Shown: positions 1-6,973, numbered from the stretch's first letter. The stretch: DNA of 8,667 nt from Defluviicoccus vanus (GCF_014672695.1 NZ_CP053923.1:2959549-2968215), one strand, 5' to 3'. The notes: generated by a model from the letters alone, not told the origin. A program made the numbers and translations.

Positions 1-1173
1 TGCTCGGGGAGATTGCGGGAGACCTTCGTGCCGCTGGCTCATCCGTCCGGTCATGCGCAGGTCGACTTTGGCGAGGCGATCGGCGTGATCGGCGGCGTCC
101 GGCAGAAGATCCACTTCTTCTGCATGGACCTGCCGCAATCGGATACTCCTTTCGTGAAGGCCTATCCGGCGGAGACGACGGAAGCCTTCCTCGACGGGCA
201 TGTGTCGGCATTCGCATTCTTCGGCGGCGTGCCGTTGTCGGTGCTTTACGACAACACGACGCTCGCGGTGGCGAAGATCTGCGGCGACGGCAGGCGGGAG
301 CGCACCCGGGCCTTTACGGAACTGCAGAGCCATTACCTGTTCCAGGATCGCTTCGGCCGTCCCGGCAAGGGCAACGACAAGGGCAAGGTCGAGGGGCTGG
401 TGAAGTATGCTCGATCGAACTTCCTGACGCCGATCCCCCAGGCGGCAAGCTTCGACGATCTCAATGCCATGCTGGAAGAGCGCTGCCGGCAGCGACGAGG
501 CGAACGCGCCGGTCGCCACGGCGAAACCATCGGCGAGCGTCTCGTCGCCGACCTCGAAGCCTTCCGGGATTTGCCGGCGGTGCCATTGGAGCCGAGCGAG
601 AAGCGGGCGGCCCGTGTCTCATCGACCGCCCTGGTCCGCTACCGCGGCAACGACTACTCGGTACCGACGGCATACGGCTTCCGGGATGTTGTGGTGAAGG
701 GCTTCGTCGACGAGGTGGTGATCCTTTGTGCCGGCGAGGCGATCGCCCGGCATCGTCGCTGCTATGGCACGGGCACCTTCGTATTCGAGCCGCTGCACTA
801 TCTGGCGCTGATCGAGACGAAGCCGAATGCCCTCGACCAGGCGGCGGCGCTGAAAGACTGGGATCTGCCGGAGGCGTTCCAGCACCTGCGCCATCTCCTC
901 GAGGCGCGCATGGGCAACCGCGGCAGGCGGGAGTTCATCCAGGTGCTGCGGCTGATGGAGGCGATCCCGATGGAGATGGTGGCGAGCGCGGTCAGCGAAG
1001 CGATCCGGCTCGGCGTCATCGGCTTTGATGCGGTCAAGCAGATTGCTCTGGCGCGCGTCGAGCGGCGGCCGGCCCGGCTCGACCTGACGGCCTATCCACA
1101 TCTGCCGAAAATGGACGTCAGGATGACGGCGGCGGCTGACTACGCCGTTCTCGTTCCCGGGACAACGGCATGA
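1..1173 (+). CDS. istA: IS21-family transposase IstA, 5'-truncated by the window edge
   Basis: DDE transposase that cuts and joins the ends of an IS21 element, working with IstB. The frame is open from base 1, so the TTG at 13 is not a real start; about 120-130 N-terminal residues, including the helix-turn-helix, lie outside. Counting from codon 13, the catalytic triad is visible: D18 in QVDFGEA, D80 in LYDNTT and E127 in NDKGKVEG. A C-terminal beta-rich domain follows (RYRGNDYSVP near residue 210). The stop overlaps the istB start as ATGA (1170-1173), the usual IS21 arrangement for translational coupling. No frameshift or internal stop is seen in the visible part. The family call is very secure; whether the whole gene is intact cannot be judged here. 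Confidence 0.96.
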   Translation, partial: CSGRLRETFVPLAHPSGHAQVDFGEAIGVIGGVRQKIHFFCMDLPQSDTPFVKAYPAETTEAFLDGHVSAFAFFGGVPLSVLYDNTTLAVAKICGDGRRERTRAFTELQSHYLFQDRFGRPGKGNDKGKVEGLVKYARSNFLTPIPQAASFDDLNAMLEERCRQRRGERAGRHGETIGERLVADLEAFRDLPAVPLEPSEKRAARVSSTALVRYRGNDYSVPTAYGFRDVVVKGFVDEVVILCAGEAIARHRRCYGTGTFVFEPLHYLALIETKPNALDQAAALKDWDLPEAFQHLRHLLEARMGNRGRREFIQVLRLMEAIPMEMVASAVSEAIRLGVIGFDAVKQIALARVERRPARLDLTAYPHLPKMDVRMTAAADYAVLVPGTTA

Positions 1174-2048
1174 CCGGCAAGGCGGGCGCTGATGCGATGC
1201 CGGCGGGAACGACAAGCGGCACACCGCAGGTTCTGCTGGCGCATCACCTCAAGCAGTTGAAGCTGCCGACCGTTCTGCGGGAATACGACAAGATCGCCCG
1301 CGAATGCGCACGCGACGGCGTCGATCATCCCCGCTATCTGCTGCGCCTGGTGGAACTCGAACTGATCGACCGAGAACGCCGAATGGTCGAGCGGCGGATC
1401 AAGGCAGCACGCTTCCCGGCGGTCAAAAGCCTCGACACCTTCGACTTCACCGCGATTCCCAGCCTCAACAAGATGCTGGTGCTCGAGCTGGCCCGCTGCG
1501 AGTTCATCCTGCGCCGGGAGAACGTCATCGCGCTCGGCAACAGTGGCACCGGCAAGACCCATGTCGGGCTCGCCCTCGCTCTTGCCGCCTGCCAGAAGGG
1601 GTTCACCGTCGCCTTCACCACCGCGGCCGCCCTCGTGCACCAGTTGATGGAGGCGCGTGACGAGCGCCGCTTGCTGAAGCTGCAACGCGATCTCCAGTCG
1701 GTGATGTTGCTCATCGTCGACGAACTCGGTTACCTGCCGCTGTCGCCGACCGGGGCGGAACTTCTGTTCGAGGTGTTCTCCCAGCGCTACGAGCGCGGCT
1801 CGACCCTCGTCACCTCCAATCTGCCGTTCGAGGACTGGACCTCGGTGCTGGGATCGGAACGGCTCACCGGCGCGCTGCTCGACCGCCTGACCCACCACGT
1901 CCATATCCTCACCATGAACGGCGACAGCTACCGGTTGAAGCAATCCGCCGGACGTCGTCGTCCCCCCACCGCAGCCGATCGGGCGGAGCAAAACCAGACC
2001 ACCGCCGAGACCGTCGATCCCGAGACCGGCGAAACCAGCAAGCCCTGA
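1170..2048 (+). CDS. istB: IS21-family helper ATPase IstB
   Basis: AAA+ ATPase, related to DnaC, that assembles on target DNA and directs IstA insertion. Of 292 residues, an N-terminal helical region comes first (residues 20-110). Walker A is GNSGTGKTH at 123-131 and Walker B is LLIVDE at 180-185. A sensor-I type SNLPFEDW lies at 216-223, and the family-typical LLDRLTHHVHIL follows. IstB proteins are usually about 250 residues; here there is an extra N-terminal stretch and a polar, Pro/Thr/Glu-rich tail of about 35 residues after the conserved core. The ATG lies inside the end of istA (ATGA). A nearby internal ATG at 1197 is a possible alternative start. The gene looks intact. Confidence 0.96.
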   Translation: MTGKAGADAMPAGTTSGTPQVLLAHHLKQLKLPTVLREYDKIARECARDGVDHPRYLLRLVELELIDRERRMVERRIKAARFPAVKSLDTFDFTAIPSLNKMLVLELARCEFILRRENVIALGNSGTGKTHVGLALALAACQKGFTVAFTTAAALVHQLMEARDERRLLKLQRDLQSVMLLIVDELGYLPLSPTGAELLFEVFSQRYERGSTLVTSNLPFEDWTSVLGSERLTGALLDRLTHHVHILTMNGDSYRLKQSAGRRRPPTAADRAEQNQTTAETVDPETGETSKP

Positions 2049-2068
2049 TCCCCGAGGCAAAGCCGACG

Positions 2069-2102
2069 CACGGCAAGGGGCCCGATCGGGCCCCTTGCCG
2101 TG
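2069..2102. terminator. 34-bp perfect palindrome after istB
   Basis: Fifteen-base arms (CACGGCAAGGGGCCC and its complement) surround a central GATC, making all 34 bases perfectly self-complementary. It begins 20 bases past the istB stop and lies inside the IS, before the right terminal repeats. There is no T-run on either side, so it is not a standard rho-independent terminator. It may stop or buffer transcription leaving or entering the element, or protect the 3' end of istAB mRNA. The structure is certain; its role is inferred. Confidence 0.6.
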
Positions 2103-2123
2103 ATTGCACCGCTCTCGCCCAAA

Positions 2124-2174
2124 TGGCCTGCTTTTACTCCGACACCGTGGCCCAGAATTGCTCCGCCGTTGACA
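2124..2174 (+). repeat. IS21 right-end terminal repeats and tip
   Basis: Two ungapped copies of an 18-base motif, TGGCC plus 8 bases plus CTCCG, occur at 2124-2141 and 2148-2165, 24 bases apart, followed by CCGTTGACA at the tip. IS21 elements typically carry multiple terminal repeats that bind IstA. The same motif recurs twice at the left-end fragment at 6715-6779. Confidence 0.8.
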
Positions 2175-2658
2175 CCGCGTCGAGCGGTTCGGCTCGATCT
2201 ATGGCATCGGCGACAAGGTGATGCAGGTCGAGAACGACTACGATCGGGATGTTTACAATGGTGACCTTGGCGTGGTCCAGGCAATCGAGCTCGATGCGTC
2301 GGAAATGGTCATCGACTTTGATGGTCGGCTGGTGACCTACGGCTTCGGCGAGTTGGACGAGGTGGTGCTCGCCTACGCGACGACGATCCACAAGAGCCAG
2401 GGGTCGGAGTACCCGGCCGTCGTCATCCCGCTCACCACTCAGCACTATCCGATGCTGCAGCGTAACCTGCTTTACATCGCGGTCACGCGAGGCAGGCGGC
2501 TGGTCGTCGTTGTCGGACAGAAGAAAGCAATGGCGATCGCGGTCAAGGGGAAACAGACGGGGCGACGATGGTCGAAGCTACGCGAGTGGCTGACGCACGA
2601 CTGGCAAGCCACGGCGGCGGCGCTCAGCGTCGGCTGCGCGCGCGGAGCTTCTGCGTGA
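2175..2658 (+). pseudogene. recD2: RecD2-like SF1 helicase, C-terminal fragment cut by IS21
   Basis: C-terminal part of an ATP-dependent RecD-like (RecD2/YrrC type) 5'-3' DNA helicase. The frame is open from the IS end (codons from 2176 read RVERFGSIYGIGDKVMQ) into the conserved VENDYDRDVYNGDLG segment, the SH3-like region, motif V (TIHKSQGSEYPAVVIPL) and motif VI (NLLYIAVTRGRR). The conserved end RRWSKLREWL is followed by about 20 unconserved residues before the stop. All N-terminal parts and the Walker A/B motifs are absent from this side. The gene was evidently split by the upstream IS21, and its 5' half should lie beyond the left IS end. The GTG at 2218 is an internal Val codon, not a start. 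Confidence 0.9.
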
Positions 2659-2670
2659 CCGACGCTGCAG

Positions 2671-2700
2671 GTGCCGCGCCAGCCGCGGCTGGCGCGGCAC
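2671..2700. terminator. 30-bp perfect palindrome after the helicase fragment
   Basis: Fifteen-base arms (GTGCCGCGCCAGCCG and its complement) meet with no unpaired centre and start 12 bases after the helicase stop. It is very GC-rich with no T-run, so it could be a transcription barrier or mRNA-end hairpin for the helicase gene. The structure is certain; its function is inferred from position. Confidence 0.55.
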
Positions 2701-3035
2701 AGGCGGAATCGGCGTCGTGGTGGGCTTCGGGGCCGACCCCGATCACATCGTTCGGCCGAGCGTCAGAAAAGCGTTCCTTGTTTCCCGCCGCTTGTCGCCA
2801 ATCTCGTCGTTCTCGGCTTCGGTTGCGCTTGCGTCCGCAATGGATTCGTCGCAACTCCCTGCGGAGGCTGGTTCCGGAGGAAGAACAGACGGCCTTGCGC
2901 CGTAGATCTGCATCGTCAGTCTGCGCGTTACCTGCCTCAATTCCCGCGCAGATAACGTATTTTTGCCAGACACGGTCAAGATGAGAGGTAACAGGTCGCT
3001 GGGTCTCCCTCCCTCGTCGCCACCGTGCGTGTACC
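2701..3035. other. Stretch without a convincing gene
   Basis: Between the palindrome and the end of the beta-helix gene I see no recognisable protein, tRNA, repeat or IS end. Short ORFs exist in several frames; only the minus-strand one at 2743-2979 has an ordinary amino-acid composition. Confidence 0.5.
2743..2979 (-). CDS. Possible small hypothetical protein, 78 aa or shorter
   Basis: A TTG-started frame of 78 codons, or 56 from an internal ATG at 2911-2913. It is polar and acidic in the middle (DESIADASATEAENDEIGDK), with no membrane segment or recognisable motif. No clear Shine-Dalgarno precedes the TTG. It points the same way as the beta-helix gene, about 55 bases downstream of it, and so could be the last gene of that cluster. 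I do not recognise it, and it may be a chance ORF. Confidence 0.22.
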   Translation of the reverse strand: MTVSGKNTLSARELRQVTRRLTMQIYGARPSVLPPEPASAGSCDESIADASATEAENDEIGDKRRETRNAFLTLGRTM

Positions 3036-4290
3036 CTAATTGGTCGCTGCAGCCGGCCCGATCACGTCCGGAGTCTTGTTGTTCAGGATCCGGTTTCCGC
3101 GTAGCTCGGCACGGCTGTCCGCTTCGATAGCGATACCGTGCCCGCGGTTGCCATCAATGACGTTATCGGTGAATACGCCGCTGCCGCCCTTGGTCAGATA
3201 GACGCCATGCTCGGCATTGCCCTCAAGTCGGTTGCGTTCAAACCGGCCGGACGAACCCATGATGATCGCGCCCGACAGCCCGTTTTCGGCAAATTGGTTG
3301 CCGAGCGCTGTGGCATCGCTCTTGCGATTGAGGAAGAGCCCGGCTTCGCGGTTGCCGGACACGGCGTTATCGGCGATGACGGTCCCTCTTGTCCGCAGCA
3401 CCTCGATGCCGGAGCTCCCGTTGTTGGCGACAGTGTTGCCGATCAGGCGAACCTGCGAACCGTCGGCAACAACGATCCCGACACCTTTTCCGCCGACCAC
3501 CCGACTGTCGCGAACCTCCACTTCGCCCGCTCTGACGATCTGTGCGCCGACCCCGCCGCTGCCCTCGATTGCCGCCGCTTCCAGGATCAGCCGACCGCCA
3601 TCGCGGATAACAAGGCCGTGCTGTGCGGTATCGACAATCCGGATGGCCCGGCCCAGGACCTCTCCCTGCGCGTCAACGCTCAGTCCGACGGCCGAGCCGG
3701 ACATGATCTCCACATCCTCGAGACGTAGCCGCCCAGAGGACACGACGACGCAGGGTCCTGCCTCTTGCCCATCATTACGCAACGAAATGCCCGAAACGGA
3801 CGCGTCAGCGGCTCTGGAGATCAGGCAGGACTTGCTAGAGACGGTGACATTGACCTGGCCAGGGTTCTCGGGCGTGCCAACGAGATGCACGTCCTTGTCG
3901 AGCGTCAGGACGCTCTTGTAAGAGCCAGGGCGAATGCGGATGACCGCGCCCGGCGGCGCGGTTGCAATCGCCGCGGCAATGTCTCTGCTGTCGCCATTTC
4001 CGCTCGCGTCGACGACGATCTCGCGCGCCTTCGTTCCGGTGACCCTCTCCGATGTCCCATTCGGCTTGCCGATCCCCAAAAGGTTGATGCCCGGCGCGAG
4101 GGATGCACTCGCCCCATCGTCGCCTTGCGGGGCCTCTGCCACGTCCTGGCTGAACCGTTCAATTTGGCGTGGCCACGCGTGTACCAAGTGGCGAACGACG
4201 TCGCGACGAACAGGACAACGACGATGCCGATCCCAAACAGCCGGCGGGGCGTCCAGCGGTAGCGGGCCGCGTTGCGTGACGTTCACCCAT
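3036..4290 (-). CDS. Membrane-anchored right-handed parallel beta-helix protein, frameshifted at its N-terminus
   Basis: The long uninterrupted frame has the pectate-lyase/NosD-type fold. A DASGNGDSRDIAAAIATAPP segment leads into the first coil (GAVIRIRPGSY), then about ten coils follow with 22-24 residue spacing. Late coils carry the N-x4-N-x3-G signature (NTVANNGSSGI, NAVSGNREAGL, NRLEGNAEHGV, NVIDGNRGHGI). This fold usually binds or cleaves polysaccharide; no catalytic motif can be named. In the continuous frame the first usable start is GTG 4286, which gives an Arg/Pro-rich N-terminus. The better start is ATG 4290, nine bases after GGAGG. Two single-base slips then join that start to a 20-residue hydrophobic segment in a second frame (4240-4181) and on to the beta-helix frame near the TTT at 4163-4165. 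The rebuilt protein has about 418 residues with a basic N-terminus and one signal anchor. Confidence 0.85.
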
Positions 4291-4299
4291 CACCCGCAT

Positions 4300-4304
4300 C
4301 CTCC
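4300..4304 (-). promoter_or_regulatory. Shine-Dalgarno GGAGG for the beta-helix gene
   Basis: On the minus strand GGAGG is followed by nine bases and then ATG at 4290-4288, an ideal spacing. The GTG at 4286, which opens the continuous beta-helix frame, is 13 bases away and less favoured. The ATG at 4299 directly abuts the motif, too close to use. This site is the main evidence that translation begins in a different frame from the beta-helix. Confidence 0.6.
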
Positions 4305-4395
4305 GGTTTTCGTTGTCCGAATGGGAGGTGCCGCTCCGAAAGCTGGGGTCGCCAGTGGTGTTGCTCACCATTACTCTAATTGTTTTCCTCGATCG

Positions 4396-4892
4396 TCAAT
4401 CGGGGTCCGACAGCCGGGGAACTCGTCCCAATACACCACCCGTCTCGTTGCTGTCGTACTGTACCAAGTCAGTCTCCGCGACCGCGACCGACGGCGGCTG
4501 GGTCTGCGCGGTCGAGATCGCGGGCTTCCTCGGTTGAGGCGGTCGGCTCGCCTTCGGCGTCTGGGCCTGCCGCGCCGCCTGCAGCACCTGCGCCTCGCGG
4601 CGCAACTTGCGGAGCAGGGGGAGGTCAGCTGGCCGGTCTGCTCCAGCCCGTTGCGGCTCTGATAGTCGGCGATGGCGGAGCGCATTCGTGGACCGATCAC
4701 CCCGTCGGCGGCGCCGGCGCCGTAGCCGAGCGCGTTGAGGAGGCGCTGCGCGTCGCGAATATCAGGCGGGGTGCTAACAACGGTCGTATGCGCCGGTGCC
4801 TCAAATGCGCCGGTCGGCGGCGTACCGGAACTCTGGCATCCTGACAGCGCGATCGCGATCAAGACAACTCCCGCGATGATGGTTCGCCGCAT
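4396..4892 (-). pseudogene. Lipoprotein with peptidoglycan-binding domain, one frameshift
   Basis: From ATG 4892: basic MRR, hydrophobic TIIAGVVLIAIAL, then the lipobox LSGC with Cys19, so export and lipidation are expected. A peptidoglycan-binding (PG_binding_1) domain follows at about residues 44-97: DIRDAQRLLNALGYG, then AADGVIGPRMRSAIADYQ and NGLEQTGQL. In the observed frame the chain then becomes an Arg/Cys-rich run to 4371. Adding one base to the five-G run at 4617-4621 (C-run on the coding strand) restores LTSPLLRKLRREAQVLQAA and a Pro/Gln-rich tail ending at the stop 4396-4398, about 165 residues. Upstream TTG 4922 is a possible but less likely start. The beta-helix gene begins 105 bases downstream on the same strand, so the two may be co-transcribed. 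The slip is either a real mutation, a slippage site or a sequence error. Confidence 0.8.
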
Positions 4893-4922
4893 CGATCGTT
4901 GCTTTTCCCAAGCATTGTTCAA

Positions 4923-5172
4923 CTTAGGTTATCACGAATCCGCACGGATCGACTAGAGGAACTCCCCGAGCATCCCCGGGACCGTCTATGGTCGCATTTT
5001 GCACTGGCGACCACGGCAGACCGCTCGAAAGCGACCATCTTCACCGCACCCTCATTGTCCAAAATTCTCATATCGACTTCGCCAACCGTGGTGAATGATG
5101 TCAGCACCAGTTTCGATCACGACAACGGCGATGTCTGCTATTCGATCAGGCCAAACGGTCGCGAATGGGAGT
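4923..5172. other. Spacer upstream of IS1182, possible ORF remnant
   Basis: This is the upstream region of the lipoprotein gene and the left flank of the IS1182 element. The + frame of the transposase runs open back through it and ends in DNGDVCYSIRPNGREWEW just before the IS tip. That looks protein-like and could be a host ORF cut by the IS. The opposite strand also has an open frame (5107-4919), so neither is secure. A short inverted repeat ATCCG-TG-CGGAT (minus strand) lies near 4940. Confidence 0.3.
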
Positions 5173-5185
5173 GGCTGTGTGAAAA
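5173..5185 (+). repeat. IS1182 left terminal inverted repeat
   Basis: GGCTGTGTGAAAA lies 44 bases before the transposase start. It matches the inverted copy at 6243-6255 at 12 of 13 bases, and the GTGTGAAAA core is common at ends of this family. Confidence 0.7.
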
Positions 5186-5228
5186 CGTCAATTCGGTTCA
5201 TACTGTCGACGTTCGCTGGGAGGTCGGG

Positions 5229-6149
5229 ATGAACCGGTTTGTTGAAGGTGAGGACCGCGCGCAGCAGAGTTTGTTACCCGCCAGTCTGGATGACTATGTC
5301 GGCGAGGAGAATTCGGTTCGGGTCGTTGACGTCTATGTCGAAGAGCTGGATCTGGCGGCGCTGGGATTTCATCGTGTCAGGCCGAAGGCGACGGGCCGCC
5401 CCGCCTATCATCCGTCGACGCCCCTCAAGATCTATCTCTACGGTTACCTCAACCGGATTCAGTCGAGCCGCCGGTTGGAGCGCGAGGCGAGGCGCAACCT
5501 TGAGTTGATGTGGCTGACCGGCCCGTTGGCGCCGGATTTCAAGACGATCGCCGACTTCCGGAAGGATAATGGCCCGGCGATCCAGGCGGTCTGCGCCCGG
5601 TTCATCGGTCTGTGTCGTGATCTGGGGCTCTTCGCCCGCGCCGTGGCCGCCATCGACGGCGCCAAGTTCAAGGCGGTCAACGCCCGCGACCGCAACTTCA
5701 CCAAGGGCAAGCTGATGCGGCGCATCGGTCAGGTCGAACAGAGCATTGAGCGTTACCTTCAATCGCTGGACGCCGCCGACTTGCAGGAGGACGACGTCGC
5801 CGACGGCCGCACGCTCCACGCTTATTGGACGACAACATGCGGCGACTGCGCGCTGAAAGGCAAGTGCACGCCGGCCAAGGAACGCGTGGTGAGACGCTGG
5901 GAACACGAAGCCGTCATCGATGCCATGCTCGATCGCCTGGATCGCGCCCCCGACTGCATGACGATCCGTAGACGGACCGTCGAGCACCCCTTCGGCACGC
6001 TCAAGGCGTGGATGGGGCACACGCACTTTCTGACCAAGGGCCTCGAAAAGGTGAAAACCGAGATGAGCCTCAGCGTTCTGGCCTACAACCTGAAGCGGAT
6101 GATCGCCATCCTGGGTGTAAAGCCGCTCATCGCCGCCATCAGGGCGTAA
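5229..6149 (+). pseudogene. IS1182-family transposase lacking its central catalytic region
   Basis: The frame is open back to 4899, but the start is best placed at ATG 5229, five bases after GGGAGG, giving 306 residues. The N-terminal domain is present (SLLPASLDDYVGEEN, RPAYHPSTPLKIYLYGYLN, TIADFRKDNGPAI), with the first acidic residue in AAIDGAKFKAVN. The C-terminal part is also present: the Cys-rich YWTTTCGDCALKGKC, RRWEHEAV and the catalytic Glu in RRTVEHPFGTLK. Between about 5790 and 5825 the sequence jumps from the linker after VEQSIERYLQSLDAAD straight to DGRTLHAYWTT. The middle third expected in this family, roughly 150 residues with the second catalytic Asp (usually in a VADRGY-like motif), is missing with the frame kept. 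The protein should be inactive in catalysis. Confidence 0.88.
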
Positions 6150-6242
6150 CCCCCTCGACTCGCCTGCACGCAGACCGCAAAAAGCAACGACTGGCAGCCA
6201 CGATCCGCCGAGGCATCGAAAACAGGCCGGGCCGGACCCGCC

Positions 6243-6255
6243 TTTTCACACGGCC
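6243..6255 (-). repeat. IS1182 right terminal inverted repeat
   Basis: TTTTCACACGGCC on the + strand is the inverse of the left end with one mismatch. It lies 93 bases past the transposase stop. Confidence 0.7.
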
Positions 6256-6339
6256 TCGGGATGAAGCTGCAGTCGGAGCGCGGATGAACTTAGGCGGAGT
6301 TCCCGCGGAAGTGCTTTAACTCTTCGTCAACGTGGGGAG

Positions 6340-6676
6340 GCAACATGCAACCCGGACGTAGTCCCTCACCACCGTCAGACCGCCGGCATAGCCGTGCTGG
6401 CCGCGCAGTCGCTCAAAGATCCGCTTGGCAGAATGCCGCTGCTTCGCCGGCGCCGTCCCGTCCGCCTCGAGAATGGCGTCGATCACCGGCAGCAGCACCC
6501 CGAGCTTCGGCTTCTTCACCGGCTTCGTTCGCGTGTAGCCGGGCGGCAACGAGAACCGGCACATCTTCGAAACCGTCTCGCGGCCTCAGTCCGAATACCC
6601 GCGCCGCCTCGCGCCGGCTGTTACCCTCGATGAAAACGAAATGCCGAGCGGCGGCGTAGACTTCCACGGCAAACAT
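6340..6676 (-). pseudogene. istA: IS21-family IstA, N-terminal fragment with a frameshift
   Basis: The first ~110 residues of an IstA transposase. From ATG 6676: MFAVEVYAAARHFVFIEGNS, then the helix-turn-helix SRREAARVFGL. One extra base at 6584-6585 then shifts the frame; removing it restores LSRETVSKMCRFSLPPGY. The second frame continues with KPKLGVLLPVIDAILEADGT, RIFERLRGQHGYAGG and TVVRDYVR, where homology ends at about 6352-6340. An unrelated CCLPTLTKS and a stop at 6316 follow. The catalytic domain is absent. It is both truncated and frameshifted, so it is dead. The break falls at about the same point in IstA at which the copy at base 1 begins. Confidence 0.85.
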
Positions 6677-6714
6677 CCCCGGCCGCCCCCACAAAAAAGA
6701 GACAGCCTAACCAC

Positions 6715-6786
6715 TGGCCAGATTTTGCTCCGGCGCGGCAGCACCAATCACCGCCGCTACGTGGCCTAATTTGTCACCGCCCTACA
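6715..6786 (-). repeat. IS21 left-end terminal repeats and tip
   Basis: Read on the + strand, TGGCCAGATTTTGCTCCG (6715-6732) and TGGCCTAATTTGTCACCG (6762-6779) are 47 bases apart, then CCCTACA leads to the tip at 6786. They match the two right-end copies at 2124 and 2148 without gaps. The tip could also be at 6788 (TGTGTAG), as both begin with TGT. Confidence 0.7.
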
Positions 6787-6973
6787 CACGTGGGAAACCA
6801 CCGCAGAGTCCCGGCTCTCTGCAGATTAACATCGTAGTATCAATGTGATAGCCGCCCGCACAGGTGGATCGAGGGGTGGTTCCGGCAGGTGAGGCAGCCC
6901 CAGGGCGGAAGCCACCTCGTTGTCCCTGCGCCGCCGATTGGCGGCCGCATCACCAACCGATTGGAACGCATCG

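Larger units (their letters stand above)
1..2174 (+). mobile_element. IS21-family insertion sequence, right-hand part
   Basis: The element comprises istA (partial), istB and a right end finishing at TGACA (2170-2174), the complement of a TGTCA tip. Two copies of an 18-base terminal motif precede the tip. Immediately after 2174 the helicase reading frame resumes in mid-protein, which places the boundary to within a few bases. The left end and the target-site duplication lie upstream of the window. Confidence 0.9.
5173..6255 (+). mobile_element. IS1182-family element with internal deletion
   Basis: A shortened IS1182-type transposase gene lies between inverted ends GGCTGTGTGAAAA (5173-5185) and the complement GGCCGTGTGAAAA (6243-6255), a 12/13 match. 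The element is about 1.08 kb, whereas family members with full transposases of roughly 450-480 residues are about 1.5 kb or more. No matching four-base flanks are seen (GAGT left, TCGG right), so the insertion is old or one flank was rearranged. Confidence 0.75.
6340..6786 (-). mobile_element. IS21-family left-end fragment, reverse orientation
   Basis: The istA N-terminal fragment plus about 110 bases of left end finish at a TGT tip (minus strand TGTAGGGCGGTGACAAATTA starting at 6786). The right-hand part of the element is missing; 84 bases of unassigned sequence separate it from the IS1182 right end. Confidence 0.75.

Noticed and set aside
1..12. Similarity of TGCTCGGGGAG at the window start to the minus strand near 4960
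   Set aside because: Only 11 bases match and the flanks differ; in GC-rich DNA this is probably chance.
1140..2060. 306-codon minus-strand ORF over istB
   Set aside because: It mirrors istB, which has clear Walker motifs, in a high-GC sequence; its product is His/Gly/Gln-rich with no family features.
3138..3921. Long + strand ORFs over the beta-helix gene
   Set aside because: They lie opposite a convincing repeat protein and show Pro/Ser/Arg shadow composition without motifs.
4919..5107. Minus-strand ORF in the IS1182 left flank (MLTSFTTVGEVDMRILDNEG)
   Set aside because: Protein-like at its start but becomes Ser/Arg low complexity, and the + frame is equally open; neither is supported by homology I can recall.
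5274..6026. 250-codon minus ORF over the IS1182 transposase
   Set aside because: Antisense shadow of the transposase with no recognisable domain.
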